A stretch of 64,000 bases of DNA from Verrucomicrobiota bacterium. GTDB taxonomy: Bacteria > Chlamydiota > Chlamydiia > Chlamydiales > Rhabdochlamydiaceae. The DNA lies in NCBI GenBank assembly GCA_018240015.1, contig JAFEGJ010000007.1, positions 91,752 to 155,751 on the forward strand, written 5' to 3'. The notes under the pieces were generated by a model that saw only the letters and a program-made list of their open reading frames with translations, made no database searches and was not told the origin of the DNA. Positions 17,356 to 26,470 of the stretch are shown here, one piece after another; the stretch's first letter is position 1, and each line of letters starts with the position of its first letter. The translations under genes and the position numbers were made by a program.

Positions 17356-18534
17356 CTATTTCTCTTTTTCCTCTTCTTCTTCGAGCGTTTCGTCGATTTC
17401 TTCCAGAGTTTCGATGAAGCACGTGAGCATATCTTGCCGGTGTTTCTCATCGCGGAAAAGTCTGGGTGCGACTTGCCTTACTGCATCACGGTATTGCACA
17501 AAAATGATCATCATCGCAACGGCTTCGTCAGAAAGGCCGAGTTGCCCTCCTAGTTGCATCGCTTTATCTACCGAAGGGTATCTCTCTTGAAGGAACTTCA
17601 CAAAAAGCTTTGCGAGCATTTCGAAAGTCACCTTGGGTGGCAGAGGTAGGCCTTGCCTGTCAAAGGAGCTCGCGATCATGGGCATGCGCGAGAGGAAAAA
17701 GCGGAAGACGCCGAGGATCGCTTGCATGTTGCGTGTCTCGGTCATGAGTCTTTGTAGTTCGGCGCGGGAAATGGATGTTCCCTTCGATTTGAGATCAGCT
17801 CCCAAAGAATGGAGCAAGAACTCGAGGACGATTTTCATCTTATCGTACGGATACGCTGTCGTGAGTTCTTGGAACAGTGTCGATGCATCTCGTGGGTTGC
17901 CGGTGATATTGCGATAGAGATCGCGCAGTGCATTAGCCGAACCAAGCCCTTGCGATGAAAATTCGCGGGCCTGCGAGCTCATATTGCGTCCCGCGCGGAT
18001 TTCCCGCTCGTAGATGCGATTGAGTTCTTCCTTGGCGAGCAGGATCTTTTCTCTCGTTGCCGCATCGGCTGTTTCTAACAAGAAATCCAGGGCCTCATCG
18101 GCAAGAGAAATATCGATATAAGTAGAACGAACTTTGCGCATGATATCCTCAACCGTATCGCGCGCCGAGATACGCGAGCGAAGAAGTTGCAAGGTGCGGG
18201 CTTGCAGTTCTGGATTACGGTCTTGGTATTCTTTGGAGATGGCTTCTAATCGTTGAATGAGTTTGAGCTCACCTTCCTCTTCGGTGCGCTCCTCTTGCTC
18301 TGTTTGGTCGGGAGCTCTAGCCCGCTCTCTAGCGCGCTTTTCAAGATTTTGGAAATTGCGCATGAGCACGAGCGGACTCCAGGTCGATTCGCTCCACTCC
18401 TGAAACTCTTCCGCCGCAGAATCTAAATAAATATCGTATTGAACGAGTTTTTGCGCAGCAAGAGTTTGCTGTGTTCGGATCGTTTCGCTCTTAATTCCCT
18501 CGACGCGATGAGGGATAATATGATCGCCGGGCAT
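17356..18534 (-). CDS. copN: Type III secretion gatekeeper CopN (SctW/YopN-TyeA family)
   Basis: This 392-residue protein is the gatekeeper that holds back effector export until host contact. In Chlamydia it is also secreted and binds tubulin. The N-terminal 90 residues are charged and flexible, with a segment rich in Arg/Glu (RARERARAPDQ) that probably forms coiled coil. The HrpJ-like helical domain follows (roughly 100-260) and a TyeA-like C-terminal helical part (to about 370) ends in an acidic tail. Position between sctV and the chaperone gene agrees with CT089 of C. trachomatis. Compared with Chlamydia, one extra gene separates it from sctV. Whether tubulin binding is kept cannot be seen. 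Confidence 0.85.
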   Translation of the reverse strand: MPGDHIIPHRVEGIKSETIRTQQTLAAQKLVQYDIYLDSAAEEFQEWSESTWSPLVLMRNFQNLEKRARERARAPDQTEQEERTEEEGELKLIQRLEAISKEYQDRNPELQARTLQLLRSRISARDTVEDIMRKVRSTYIDISLADEALDFLLETADAATREKILLAKEELNRIYEREIRAGRNMSSQAREFSSQGLGSANALRDLYRNITGNPRDASTLFQELTTAYPYDKMKIVLEFLLHSLGADLKSKGTSISRAELQRLMTETRNMQAILGVFRFFLSRMPMIASSFDRQGLPLPPKVTFEMLAKLFVKFLQERYPSVDKAMQLGGQLGLSDEAVAMMIIFVQYRDAVRQVAPRLFRDEKHRQDMLTCFIETLEEIDETLEEEEEKEK

Positions 18535-18545
18535 ATTTCGTCAGT

Positions 18546-18974
18546 CTATCGAATGCCTCTATAATCTTCATCCATTTTAAGAGTGTGCTTCCAAGAGAGC
18601 CTCGGAAGTAGTCCGAAAACAATTTGACCCGCAAGTCCGATCATGCCGGGCCAAGTAGCAAAATGAGTGAAATAAGCTCCCATGGAAATCTTTATAATTG
18701 AGACGGCAACCCACCATTCAGCGATCATAAGATAGGCAAAAGCCGATCCTCCAAAGATCCATAGGTTCTTTCTCGTTAAGAGAAAGGTGGCCTGGCGTAA
18801 GAGTCGTAGGCAAATCACCCAGGAAGCTCCCAGCATGAGGGGAAGCTCTAGGGAGATCGCAAAGAGTTCGCCTATTTGGGGAGCAACAAACACCACTCTT
18901 AGCGTCCCCAAGACAAATCCCAAAGCAAATAACGCTAGAAAATAGAAGAAACTTGCAGTCCAAGGTGTTTTCAC
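18546..18974 (-). CDS. Four-TM membrane protein inserted in the type III operon
   Basis: This 142-residue protein has about four hydrophobic segments (roughly 7-27, 38-60, 72-92 and 102-125) and a short charged C-terminus. It starts with GTG; GTGA overlaps the stop of sctV, so translation is coupled to the export gate. No ribosome-binding site is evident. I do not know a gene at this place in Chlamydia. It could be an assembly factor for the export apparatus or an unrelated passenger. No motif suggests a function. Confidence 0.72.
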   Translation of the reverse strand: MKTPWTASFFYFLALFALGFVLGTLRVVFVAPQIGELFAISLELPLMLGASWVICLRLLRQATFLLTRKNLWIFGGSAFAYLMIAEWWVAVSIIKISMGAYFTHFATWPGMIGLAGQIVFGLLPRLSWKHTLKMDEDYRGIR

Positions 18975-21100
18975 GTGAGTTGAATTCTGCCAAGTGGCTG
19001 GATGCGGATTTCAGGGACGATTTCTTGGTAGGAGACGACGGGGAGTTCGGGGAATTCACCTTCAATGAGCTTGCGCACGAAGCGGCGGACGTCGATGGCG
19101 GTGAGCATGACGGGGGGCTGGCCTCCCATGGGCGTCGGAACGATGACGGTGCGCATGGAGTGGAGGATCATCTGCACCGAGTCGGGATCGAGCGCGAGGT
19201 AAGAACCAGCAGAAGTTTGTTTGATGGCGCCGCGGACCATGTCTTCGATTTCGGGGTCGAGGAGGTAGACGGCGAGGACGGTTTGTCCTTGGGAGTATTT
19301 GTAGCTGATGTAGCGTTTCAGCGAGGAGCGGACGTATTCAGTGAGGAGGACGGTGTCTTTTTCGGTCTGGGCCCACTCACTGAGGGATTCTAAGATGGTG
19401 CGAAGATCTTTGATCGAGATTTGTTCTTGGACGAGGCGCTTGAAGATCTCGGTGAGTTTTTGCAGGGGGACTAGGCGGGTGACTTCTTTGACGAGGTCGG
19501 GATACGATTTTTCGATGAACTCGAGGATGCCGCGCACTTCTTGGATGCCGATAAAATCGGCGGCGTGCTGGCGATAAAAGTAGGAGAGGTGGAGGATGAT
19601 CACATCGAGGGGTTTCCAAAACTTGATGCTAGCTCTTTGGAGCACTTCTTGGTAGCGGGAGTCGACCCATATCGACATTTGACCAAAGGCTGTTTTGGAT
19701 TGAGAAAAGGGAAGGTTGTAACGGCGAAGGGTCTCGGGAGATTCGTTGACGAGGAGAGCGCCTTCTAAAATTTTGCCGCGCACGGTAGGGACTTCGTTGA
19801 GGAAAATGGAATATTCGTCGGATTCCAAGGTCGGAGAATCGGTGCGGACGTGAACGCCCGGGAAGCGCACCCCGAGATCCTGATAAAGAGCGTGGCGCAT
19901 CTTGGGGATCATATCTTCGATGAACGTCATTCCCTGCCGATCTTTTTTGATGGTGACAGAGAGACCTTTTCCGACTTCTAAGATGACGGGAAGGGTGAGG
20001 GCATATTCGTCACTGGGACCGCGCACGAGAGCGTGCCCTTCGACTTCTGTTTCTGCGGCGCCGATGAGTCCGCCGGCTGCTTTTGCGGCTGCTTTTTTGG
20101 AGTTATACCAGGTTGTAAATCCGATGGCGCCAAGTGCGAGAGAGAGGACCATGAAAATAACTTTGGGAAAGCCAGGAATGAACGCAAAGAGGAAGAGAAC
20201 CGTCGCAGCGATCATGATCGCTTTGGGCTGGCCGAGGAGCTGCTGAGAAATTTCTTTTCCAAGATGGGCATCTTTTTTCTCACTCGAGACGCGGGTGGTG
20301 ACGATACCGGCCGTCAGTGAGATGAGGAGGGAGGGAATTTGGGCGATAAGGCCACCGCCGATGGAGAGGAGGGTGTAGGTTTGGGCCGCTTGCAGCGCTG
20401 TCATGCCGTGCATGGCAACACCGATAATGAGTCCCCCAACGATGTTGATGACGGCGATGACGATACCGGCGATCACGTCTCCTTTGACGAACTTCATCGC
20501 GCCGTCCATGGCTCCATAGAGCTGGCTCTCTTTGGCTAGCGCCAGGCGCAGGTCTCTCGCTTGGTTGGCGTCGATGACGCCGCTGCGCATGTCAGCATCG
20601 ATGCTCATTTGTTTACCGGGCATCGCGTCCAAAGTAAAGCGGGCGGCGACTTCCGCGACGCGCTCGGCACCTTTCGTGACGACGATGAACTGGACGATGG
20701 TGATGATGAGGAAGACGACACCACCCACGACGAAGTTGCCTCCGACGACAAAGCCTCCGAAGGTCTGGATGATGTGGCCGGCATAGGCGTAGAGCAAAAT
20801 TTGTCTCGTAGCAGAGATCTCAATCCCCAGGCGGAACAGGGTCGTGATCAGGAGCAGCGAGGGGAACATCGAGAGTTGTACGGCCTTAGGGATGTAGAGC
20901 GCCACCATGAGGAGCGAGATGGAAACAGTGAGGTTGATCGCAATCAAATTATCGAGGAAGCCCGGGGAAACTGGAATGATGATCATCATCACAATCGTGA
21001 TGACGAAAAACGCGAGAATGATATCGCTCGATCCTGAGATAACTCGAAGGGCTCGATCACCACCCATTAGACGGACAAGGTTTGAAATAAAATCTTTCAT
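18971..21100 (-). CDS. sctV: Type III secretion export gate protein SctV (CdsV/LcrD)
   Basis: This 709-residue protein is the large inner-membrane export gate of the injectisome (FlhA/LcrD/InvA family). About eight TM helices fill the first 340 residues. Between them lies the family signature DAMPGKQMSIDADMRSG (158-174). The C-terminal half is the cytoplasmic domain that forms the nonameric ring and docks substrates. Its ATG overlaps the sctU stop by one base (TAATG). It corresponds to CT090. The assignment to injectisome rather than flagellum rests on its neighbours CopN and the chaperone. Confidence 0.96.
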   Translation of the reverse strand: MKDFISNLVRLMGGDRALRVISGSSDIILAFFVITIVMMIIIPVSPGFLDNLIAINLTVSISLLMVALYIPKAVQLSMFPSLLLITTLFRLGIEISATRQILLYAYAGHIIQTFGGFVVGGNFVVGGVVFLIITIVQFIVVTKGAERVAEVAARFTLDAMPGKQMSIDADMRSGVIDANQARDLRLALAKESQLYGAMDGAMKFVKGDVIAGIVIAVINIVGGLIIGVAMHGMTALQAAQTYTLLSIGGGLIAQIPSLLISLTAGIVTTRVSSEKKDAHLGKEISQQLLGQPKAIMIAATVLFLFAFIPGFPKVIFMVLSLALGAIGFTTWYNSKKAAAKAAGGLIGAAETEVEGHALVRGPSDEYALTLPVILEVGKGLSVTIKKDRQGMTFIEDMIPKMRHALYQDLGVRFPGVHVRTDSPTLESDEYSIFLNEVPTVRGKILEGALLVNESPETLRRYNLPFSQSKTAFGQMSIWVDSRYQEVLQRASIKFWKPLDVIILHLSYFYRQHAADFIGIQEVRGILEFIEKSYPDLVKEVTRLVPLQKLTEIFKRLVQEQISIKDLRTILESLSEWAQTEKDTVLLTEYVRSSLKRYISYKYSQGQTVLAVYLLDPEIEDMVRGAIKQTSAGSYLALDPDSVQMILHSMRTVIVPTPMGGQPPVMLTAIDVRRFVRKLIEGEFPELPVVSYQEIVPEIRIQPLGRIQLT

Positions 21101-22164
21101 TAGCCCTTAAATAGTTCTGTTTCTGCTTCGAGACTTTTCAGCCACTGCAGGATCTCTGCCACCGCTTGAAAGGTCTCCTCAGGTATATATTCGCCGATTT
21201 TGCCTTTCTCGAAAAGGGTTTGTGCAAGAATCACGTTTCTCATGATGGGAACATGCCCTTCAGTTCCAAACTTAACGATCTGGTCGGCGATGAGTCCTTG
21301 TCCCATGGTGAGTACGCGGGGCGCAGGCTCTTTTTCTTCTTTATACTCGAGAGCGACCGCGATGTGGATGGGGTTGGTGATGATGGCTCTGGCTCTCCTT
21401 GCACTCGGCGGACCTTCTTGGTAAGCGATTTCTTGAGCGGTTTGCCGGCGCCTACTTTTGATGTGGGGATCGCCTTCGGTATCTTTAAACTCTTGCTTCA
21501 CCTCAAATTTTTCCATCTTCATCTCTTTCATGAAGTTTTGGCGCTGGAAGGCGAGGTCCAAAAAAGCGATGACTAGAAAGAAAATCCCGACGCGAACGAT
21601 GACTTTAAATAAGAAGTCAGAAAAAACTTCGGCGCTTCCGATCACCGGCATGGCAGCTGTGGCGATGATAGAAGGGACGCTATTGTAAACAACCGAATAG
21701 ATGAGGATGAGGGCGCCTAAAATTTTAAGAACCGATTTGATGAGTTCAACGAGGGTGCGAACTTTGAAAATGTTCTTGATGTTTGTGACCGGATTAAGCC
21801 TCTTGGGGTCAGGCTTGAGAACTTCGCTAGAAAATACGGGTCCTACGATTAAGAAAGAGACGATCACGCCGACGGCTGCCGTGATGATGCAGATGGGCAG
21901 GCTCGCATTTAAAATCACGTCGAGGCTCTCGCCCAAATAGCCTCCGGCTTTGTGGGACAGATCGATATTGCCGCCGATGCTGCGGAACGTGCCGATCATA
22001 TAGCCGGCGAGCATCTTGAAAAGATATCCCGCGCTAAAAAGCGTTGCCGCAATCGAGACGACAAATGTGAAAGCAGATGGAAAATCTTGGGATTTGGCGA
22101 CTTGCCCTTTTTTCCGCGCATCGCGGAGTTTTTTCGGGGTCGCCTTCTCGGTTTTTTCGGCCAT
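21100..22164 (-). CDS. sctU: Type III secretion switch protein SctU (CdsU/YscU)
   Basis: This 354-residue protein is the substrate-specificity switch of the injectisome (YscU/FlhB family). It starts MAEKTEKATPKKLRDARKKG as in the family, then has four TM helices (about 30-60, 85-110, 145-175, 185-205). The cytoplasmic tail carries the self-cleavage site, here N264-P-I-H267 rather than the usual NPTH. Cleavage occurs between Asn and Pro, which are kept. AGGA five bases before the ATG supports the start. It is followed directly by sctV, as in Chlamydia (CT091-CT090). Upstream, where Chlamydia has ychF, lies a block of inserted genes. Confidence 0.95.
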   Translation of the reverse strand: MAEKTEKATPKKLRDARKKGQVAKSQDFPSAFTFVVSIAATLFSAGYLFKMLAGYMIGTFRSIGGNIDLSHKAGGYLGESLDVILNASLPICIITAAVGVIVSFLIVGPVFSSEVLKPDPKRLNPVTNIKNIFKVRTLVELIKSVLKILGALILIYSVVYNSVPSIIATAAMPVIGSAEVFSDFLFKVIVRVGIFFLVIAFLDLAFQRQNFMKEMKMEKFEVKQEFKDTEGDPHIKSRRRQTAQEIAYQEGPPSARRARAIITNPIHIAVALEYKEEKEPAPRVLTMGQGLIADQIVKFGTEGHVPIMRNVILAQTLFEKGKIGEYIPEETFQAVAEILQWLKSLEAETELFKG

Positions 22165-22216
22165 GCAGTCCTAATTATCTCACAGATGAAGCTTAATCGC
22201 AAACTCCAGAAAGTCT

Positions 22217-23620
22217 TTAAAGAGGCTCATAGATAACTTTGAAGATGTAGGCCGAAGCCGATGTTGTGTCAAATAAAAGATCTTGTGCCGGGCTGACGAT
22301 GCCTCCTACAATATAGCCCAAAAGAACAGGTTTTGAATCGAGCTTGTCGAGCTGAATGACTCCATTTTCAAAGAGAGGCATATGCGAGCTGGGGAAAAAT
22401 CTAGCTCCTGCTCCGAATCGGAGAAAGTCACTCATCATGGGGTTCAAAATAGTAGGATATTCATCTGGCATGATAAATTGTTGATAAAAGTTGTTTTTGT
22501 CGATTTGAATGGTAGTTACTTGATTAATGTATCCTAGGAAAGCATCCACTTCAAATCCCATGCTGTCAAAATAGCCATAGGAGATTCCTCCCATTAGTAC
22601 GAGGTACATTAGATCATGTTTTTTTGAGTACAGACCTAAGTTAGCGCAGACGTAATTATTCATGCCTTGTTTGAAAGTGAGAGGATTATTGGGGTCAGGC
22701 ATAAAGGCATGACCCTCTTTTGAAATTTCAACAGGGACTGTCCAGGCTTGAGGGGTAAATTGAGTTTGTGTAAACAGACCAGAAAGAGCGATCAATCCCG
22801 GCTCAAATGAAGTAGGTCTTTTCCGAATGACCGGGACAACATTTAAATCACGCCGATGAAAATTGGGATCAGGCGCATGAGATGCCTCCGGCTTAATGTA
22901 TAAATCGCGACCATTATCTATGATACGGAAGCGGCGAACCTGTTCTGAGTAGATACCGTTAATGTTAAAATCCGATCCTGTAAAATTTTGTCCGAAAACC
23001 AGTAGCACAGGCAAATGTTGATTGATTTGATCCATATATCCTCCCGCGACCTGGAGAAGGGGATGGAATGTTTGACGAATGTAAGAGGACGCTTTTTCTT
23101 TTTTACGAGGCCGGGTAACCCAATGAATAAGACCTGGTATATCGACTGCTGTTAATGAATTTTTCGTATTGAATTGTCCCGACGCGGTATCGATTCCATA
23201 GCCTCCGCAAATATAAAGAGTATTTCCTGATTGGAAAGATTGAGGGGAGGTTACAGAAAGCAAGTCGATTTGGGCTTGTGTCAATCCTGAGGATCCATCT
23301 GCCAAAGATCTATAGGCTACTGACCCATGCTTAGGGTCTACAACAAAAACAAACGTGTTTTGCCCCGTTGGCGGAAAATTGCCATTGAAGGGGTGGGCTC
23401 CGCTAATGCGTCCTGCAATTATCAGGTACTTTCCTTCATGTATGGCTGAAGCATAAGAGTGGACGCCCATGGGTAGTGAAAAATCAGCGAATTCTATCTT
23501 AATGCGGAAAGGCAGATTGCTAGGAAGGATAGGGCTGATCGTATCGGTCTGATTGTCCCCCCAAACGAGATTAAGCGATATCCCCATAACTAGAATAAAA
23601 CCAATAGATTTTTTTAGCAT
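22217..23620 (-). CDS. Secreted Kelch-like beta-propeller protein (paralogue A)
   Basis: This 467-residue protein has a signal peptide (MLKKSIGFILVMGISLNLVWG). It contains several strand-Gly-Gly segments of Kelch propeller type (YLIIAGRISG, LYICGGYGID, LIALSGLF, YLVLMGGISYG, LLGYIVGG). It is about 60-65% identical by eye to the protein at 24827-26239, with the same length. Such propellers usually mediate binding; no catalytic motif is evident. Location is inferred as periplasmic, outer surface or released. On the minus strand, a TTGACA lies about 33 bp before the ATG. It lies just upstream of sctU in the same direction, but Chlamydia has no such gene here. Confidence 0.72.
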   Translation of the reverse strand: MLKKSIGFILVMGISLNLVWGDNQTDTISPILPSNLPFRIKIEFADFSLPMGVHSYASAIHEGKYLIIAGRISGAHPFNGNFPPTGQNTFVFVVDPKHGSVAYRSLADGSSGLTQAQIDLLSVTSPQSFQSGNTLYICGGYGIDTASGQFNTKNSLTAVDIPGLIHWVTRPRKKEKASSYIRQTFHPLLQVAGGYMDQINQHLPVLLVFGQNFTGSDFNINGIYSEQVRRFRIIDNGRDLYIKPEASHAPDPNFHRRDLNVVPVIRKRPTSFEPGLIALSGLFTQTQFTPQAWTVPVEISKEGHAFMPDPNNPLTFKQGMNNYVCANLGLYSKKHDLMYLVLMGGISYGYFDSMGFEVDAFLGYINQVTTIQIDKNNFYQQFIMPDEYPTILNPMMSDFLRFGAGARFFPSSHMPLFENGVIQLDKLDSKPVLLGYIVGGIVSPAQDLLFDTTSASAYIFKVIYEPL

Positions 23621-23652
23621 ATGAACGTTAATTTTTTACAAAAAATTATTTT

Positions 23653-23658
23653 TGTCAA
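23653..23658 (-). promoter_or_regulatory. Candidate -35 box TTGACA for Kelch paralogue A
   Basis: On the minus strand this hexamer is TTGACA, followed by AAAAT and an AT-rich stretch up to the ATG at 23620. A closely similar TTGACAACAAT precedes the paralogue at 24827-26239. No convincing -10 box is seen at 17 bp, so only the -35 part is proposed. Confidence 0.35.
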
Positions 23659-23683
23659 CTTGCGTAAATATAAAAAAAATTAT

Positions 23684-24685
23684 ATGTCGAGATTTATGAA
23701 TATACTTAAAAAAAGCCTAAGAACTTACTCCATGATAGCCTTGGGATCCCATTTCGCTTTGATAGGCCCCGGCCAAAAGCCTCAAAAAAAGCATGTTGAG
23801 GAACCATCGCAGAAAGTTCAGCCCTCACAGCCTGTAGAGACGCCTGCTTATCCTTTCTTTGCTGAGGTATCTGTAGCTTTTGAAAATTTTCGGGGTCTGC
23901 CCGATGGAAGTTGGCAAGGTAATACGGGCGCGTATACAAGTCTAAATTTTGGATTTTCCCGACCTTCTCTTTCTAAACATGGCTACGGAATGCAGCTTGC
24001 AGGCAGTTTTGGCCTCTATGAGTGGCAAGGTCGAGGGGCTCTTTTTAGCCATATAAGTGAAATCCAGCAACAAGGTTTTATTACAGCCGGTCTTTTTAGA
24101 AATGTTCCACAGCGATCGGGTATTAATTTCAATCTTGTTGTGGATTGGATGTTCAACGACAATTTTGGTGTCTTTTCTTTGAATCCCAATTTTGGTCAGC
24201 TTCGCGCTGCTCTTGCCTATTTGTTTGGAGGCTCCAATGAACTAGGGCTTTGGGGAACTTACGGAGTAAGCACCTCTCACCACACGACAGATGGCATCCC
24301 CGTTGAATTTCGTGCGATCAGTCAAATCAATTTATTTTGGCGGCATTATTTCTTTAATGGGGCTCAAGCTATGGTGTGGGCCGGAGTTCCTTATCGTAAA
24401 GGGTTGATGTTTGAATCAGGCCCGGCCGGCACATTTATTGCTGGAGTGGACTTTAAAGTACCTTTAACTCGTAGATGGAGCATCGATGGCCATGCTGCTT
24501 ATATGGGCCCTCGCTCTTCTCCAGGAGAATTTCAGAGTCGCCGCTATGCCTCAGATATCGCTATTGCTTTGACGTATTCATTTGGGAGTACAAAAGTAGA
24601 AAAAGGCAAGAAAGATAGCTTTGGTCCTTATTTTCCGATGGCGAATAACAGCAATTTCTTAACCGACACCAATCTCAATTTCTGA
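23684..24685 (+). CDS. Putative outer-membrane beta-barrel protein
   Basis: This is a 333-residue protein counted from the ATG at 23684; the frame is also open to an ATG at 23621, which would abut the divergent Kelch gene. After an N-terminal basic, hydrophobic stretch (a weak signal peptide) comes a Pro/Gln-rich linker. The rest alternates aromatic and polar residues in the manner of transmembrane beta strands (GMQLAGSFGLYEWQG, FNLVVDWMFNDNFGVFSL, ELGLWGTYGVS, DIAIALTYSFG). The family is unknown to me; similar proteins of unknown function occur in other intracellular or planctomycete-like bacteria. It is flanked by Kelch-like paralogues on the other strand and may be part of the same surface set. 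Confidence 0.6.
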   Translation: MSRFMNILKKSLRTYSMIALGSHFALIGPGQKPQKKHVEEPSQKVQPSQPVETPAYPFFAEVSVAFENFRGLPDGSWQGNTGAYTSLNFGFSRPSLSKHGYGMQLAGSFGLYEWQGRGALFSHISEIQQQGFITAGLFRNVPQRSGINFNLVVDWMFNDNFGVFSLNPNFGQLRAALAYLFGGSNELGLWGTYGVSTSHHTTDGIPVEFRAISQINLFWRHYFFNGAQAMVWAGVPYRKGLMFESGPAGTFIAGVDFKVPLTRRWSIDGHAAYMGPRSSPGEFQSRRYASDIAIALTYSFGSTKVEKGKKDSFGPYFPMANNSNFLTDTNLNF

Positions 24686-24730
24686 TTTTTTGATAGCGGT
24701 AACCCAAGTTTACAGAAGCGAACTGCTTAA

Positions 24731-24757
24731 ATTCTGCTTTCGATAAATTTTATAGTT
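24731..24757 (+). repeat. 27-bp direct repeat, copy 1
   Basis: This is one copy of a 27-bp AT-rich sequence that includes TGCTTTCGATAAATTTTATA. The second copy, with one mismatch, is at 26471-26497. The two copies bracket Kelch paralogue B. Short arms AACTGCTT (24721-24728) and AAGCAGTT (24762-24769) flank this copy in inverted orientation. Confidence 0.6.
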
Positions 24758-24779
24758 AAGAAAGCAGTTTAAGTACTGA

Positions 24780-24818
24780 CTCAAAATCACCATGTTCTCC
24801 GTGAACAGTGGTTTTGAG
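24780..24818. terminator. Bidirectional terminator-like hairpin between convergent genes
   Basis: The arms CTCAAAATCACCATGTTC and GAACAGTGGTTTTGAG pair with one G-T and one bulge around a small loop. A tract of A on the left and T on the right lies inside the stem. This is a layout often seen where convergent genes share a terminator, and here it lies between the beta-barrel gene (ends 24685) and Kelch paralogue B (ends 24827). Confidence 0.5.
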
Positions 24819-24826
24819 AGCTGCCT

Positions 24827-26239
24827 CTAGAGGGGTTGGTAAATAACTCGGAAGATATAAGTTGAAGCTATAGTTCCCATTAAAAGATTTTGTTCGGGGC
24901 TTTGGATTCCCCCGATGATATAGCCTATCAGAGTGGGTTTTGATCGAGAAAGTTCATCCAGCTGAACAACTTTATTAGCAAACAGGGGGGCATTTTTTGC
25001 TGGAAAAAATTTGGCCCCAGCACCAAAACGATAAAAGTCACCGGGGACGGACGAGGCGATGAAAGGGTATTGATCAGGCATTATAAATTGTTGGTAATTA
25101 TTATGTTTGTCAATTTGTATGGTGGTTACTTGGTTGATATACCCTATAAAATTATCTAATTGAAATGTTCCCGTATTATCGAAGAAACCATAGCTAAGTC
25201 CACCCAAAAGGACTAAGTACATGTTGTTATGCTTTTTTGAATAAAGACCAACGTTTGCACATTCATAGTTATTCATCGCTTGCTTAAACGTGCTAGGCGC
25301 ATTAGGATCGGGCATGAACATGTCTCCAGTCTGGGAAATTTCGATAGGGACAGTCCAAATATTGGGTTCTATAGGCGACGTGGTAAATACTCCCGAAAGA
25401 GCAACGAGCGCTGGCTCATAAGTAGTTTTTGTTTTTTTCATCACGGGCATAATGTTCAAATCCCGCCGCCTGAAAAAAGGCTGCATCGAAGTAGCGACAT
25501 CAGGTCTCACATAGAAGTTGTGTCCATTATCCACGACATTGAAACGACGGATTTGCATCGAATAAACACCGTTGACATTAGCGAAATCTGTTCCCGTGTA
25601 ATTAATCCCGAAAATGAGCATGGTGGGAAGGTGGGGATTGGTTTGTGTTAGATAGCCGCCGGCTATTTGAAGAAGGGGGTCTGAAGTAAATCGGATATGC
25701 TTGGAGGCCTTCCCTTTTTTGCTGGGATGTGTCACCCAGTGAATCAGTCCTTCCATATCGATAGAAGCAATAGAGCTTTTAGTATTGAATTGCCCCGAGG
25801 CTGTATCTATTCCATATCCTCCACACACATAGAGGGTTTGCCCGGATTGATAATACTGCGGAGCTACAGTGGAGAGGGCATCAATTTGGGTTTGGGAAAG
25901 GCCGGATGATGGGTCGGCGAGTGATCTATAGGAAACCGATTTTTTCTCGGGATCTATAACAAAGACAAAAGGGTTTTGTCCATCCGGAGGAAAAGGAAGA
26001 TTAAATGTATGCGAGCCTGCCAATCGTCCAGCGATGATCACATATTTATCGTTAGATATGCCTGAAGCGTAGGTCTGCACCCCTATGGGCAGCGAAAAAT
26101 CGGCGATCTCAATTTTTATACGAAAAGGGAGATTGCTGGGGAGCACGGGGCTGACTGTCGCTGTCTGGTTGTCCGCGAGAAGAAAAGCACAGGAAATGCC
26201 ACAAATCAAAACACATTTTTTAATCATAATCATCATCAT
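24827..26239 (-). CDS. Secreted Kelch-like beta-propeller protein (paralogue B)
   Basis: This 470-residue protein has a signal peptide after a run of Met/Ile codons (core KKCVLICGISCAFLLA). The ATG at 26239 is used, but the one at 26227 is equally possible; neither has a ribosome-binding site. Its strand-Gly-Gly segments (YVIIAGRLAG, LYVCGGYGID, LVALSGVF, YLVLLGGLSYG, LIGYIIGG) match paralogue A one for one. It is bracketed by a 27-bp direct repeat and has a TTGACA box 20-25 bp upstream of the ATG. Divergence is spread along the gene, so the duplication is not recent. Confidence 0.72.
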   Translation of the reverse strand: MMMIMIKKCVLICGISCAFLLADNQTATVSPVLPSNLPFRIKIEIADFSLPIGVQTYASGISNDKYVIIAGRLAGSHTFNLPFPPDGQNPFVFVIDPEKKSVSYRSLADPSSGLSQTQIDALSTVAPQYYQSGQTLYVCGGYGIDTASGQFNTKSSIASIDMEGLIHWVTHPSKKGKASKHIRFTSDPLLQIAGGYLTQTNPHLPTMLIFGINYTGTDFANVNGVYSMQIRRFNVVDNGHNFYVRPDVATSMQPFFRRRDLNIMPVMKKTKTTYEPALVALSGVFTTSPIEPNIWTVPIEISQTGDMFMPDPNAPSTFKQAMNNYECANVGLYSKKHNNMYLVLLGGLSYGFFDNTGTFQLDNFIGYINQVTTIQIDKHNNYQQFIMPDQYPFIASSVPGDFYRFGAGAKFFPAKNAPLFANKVVQLDELSRSKPTLIGYIIGGIQSPEQNLLMGTIASTYIFRVIYQPL

Positions 26240-26277
26240 CTAACCAAAATAAAATTGTTGTCAATCTGCTTAGGGAA

Positions 26278-26329
26278 ATACTGAACAACTCATTCGCTAG
26301 AAATCTTCAACAAAGCAGTTATTCAGTAT
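26278..26329. repeat. 13-bp imperfect inverted repeat upstream of Kelch paralogue B
   Basis: The arms ATACTGAACAACT and AGTTATTCAGTAT form 12 of 13 base pairs around a 26-base loop. It lies 40-90 bp before the ATG of paralogue B on its upstream side. It could be an operator dyad or a remnant terminal repeat of a small element. Confidence 0.45.
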
Positions 26330-26470
26330 CTCCTTAGGAAGCCTCTGGGAAATTGCTTTGCGGGAGATTTTTGATCGATTTTCTGCAAGTTGATGATTTT
26401 ATTAAGCGACGTAACTTGCATAAAGTTAGGAGGTTCGAAAAATCGATGATTCGCAAAAAAAAGGATTTAT

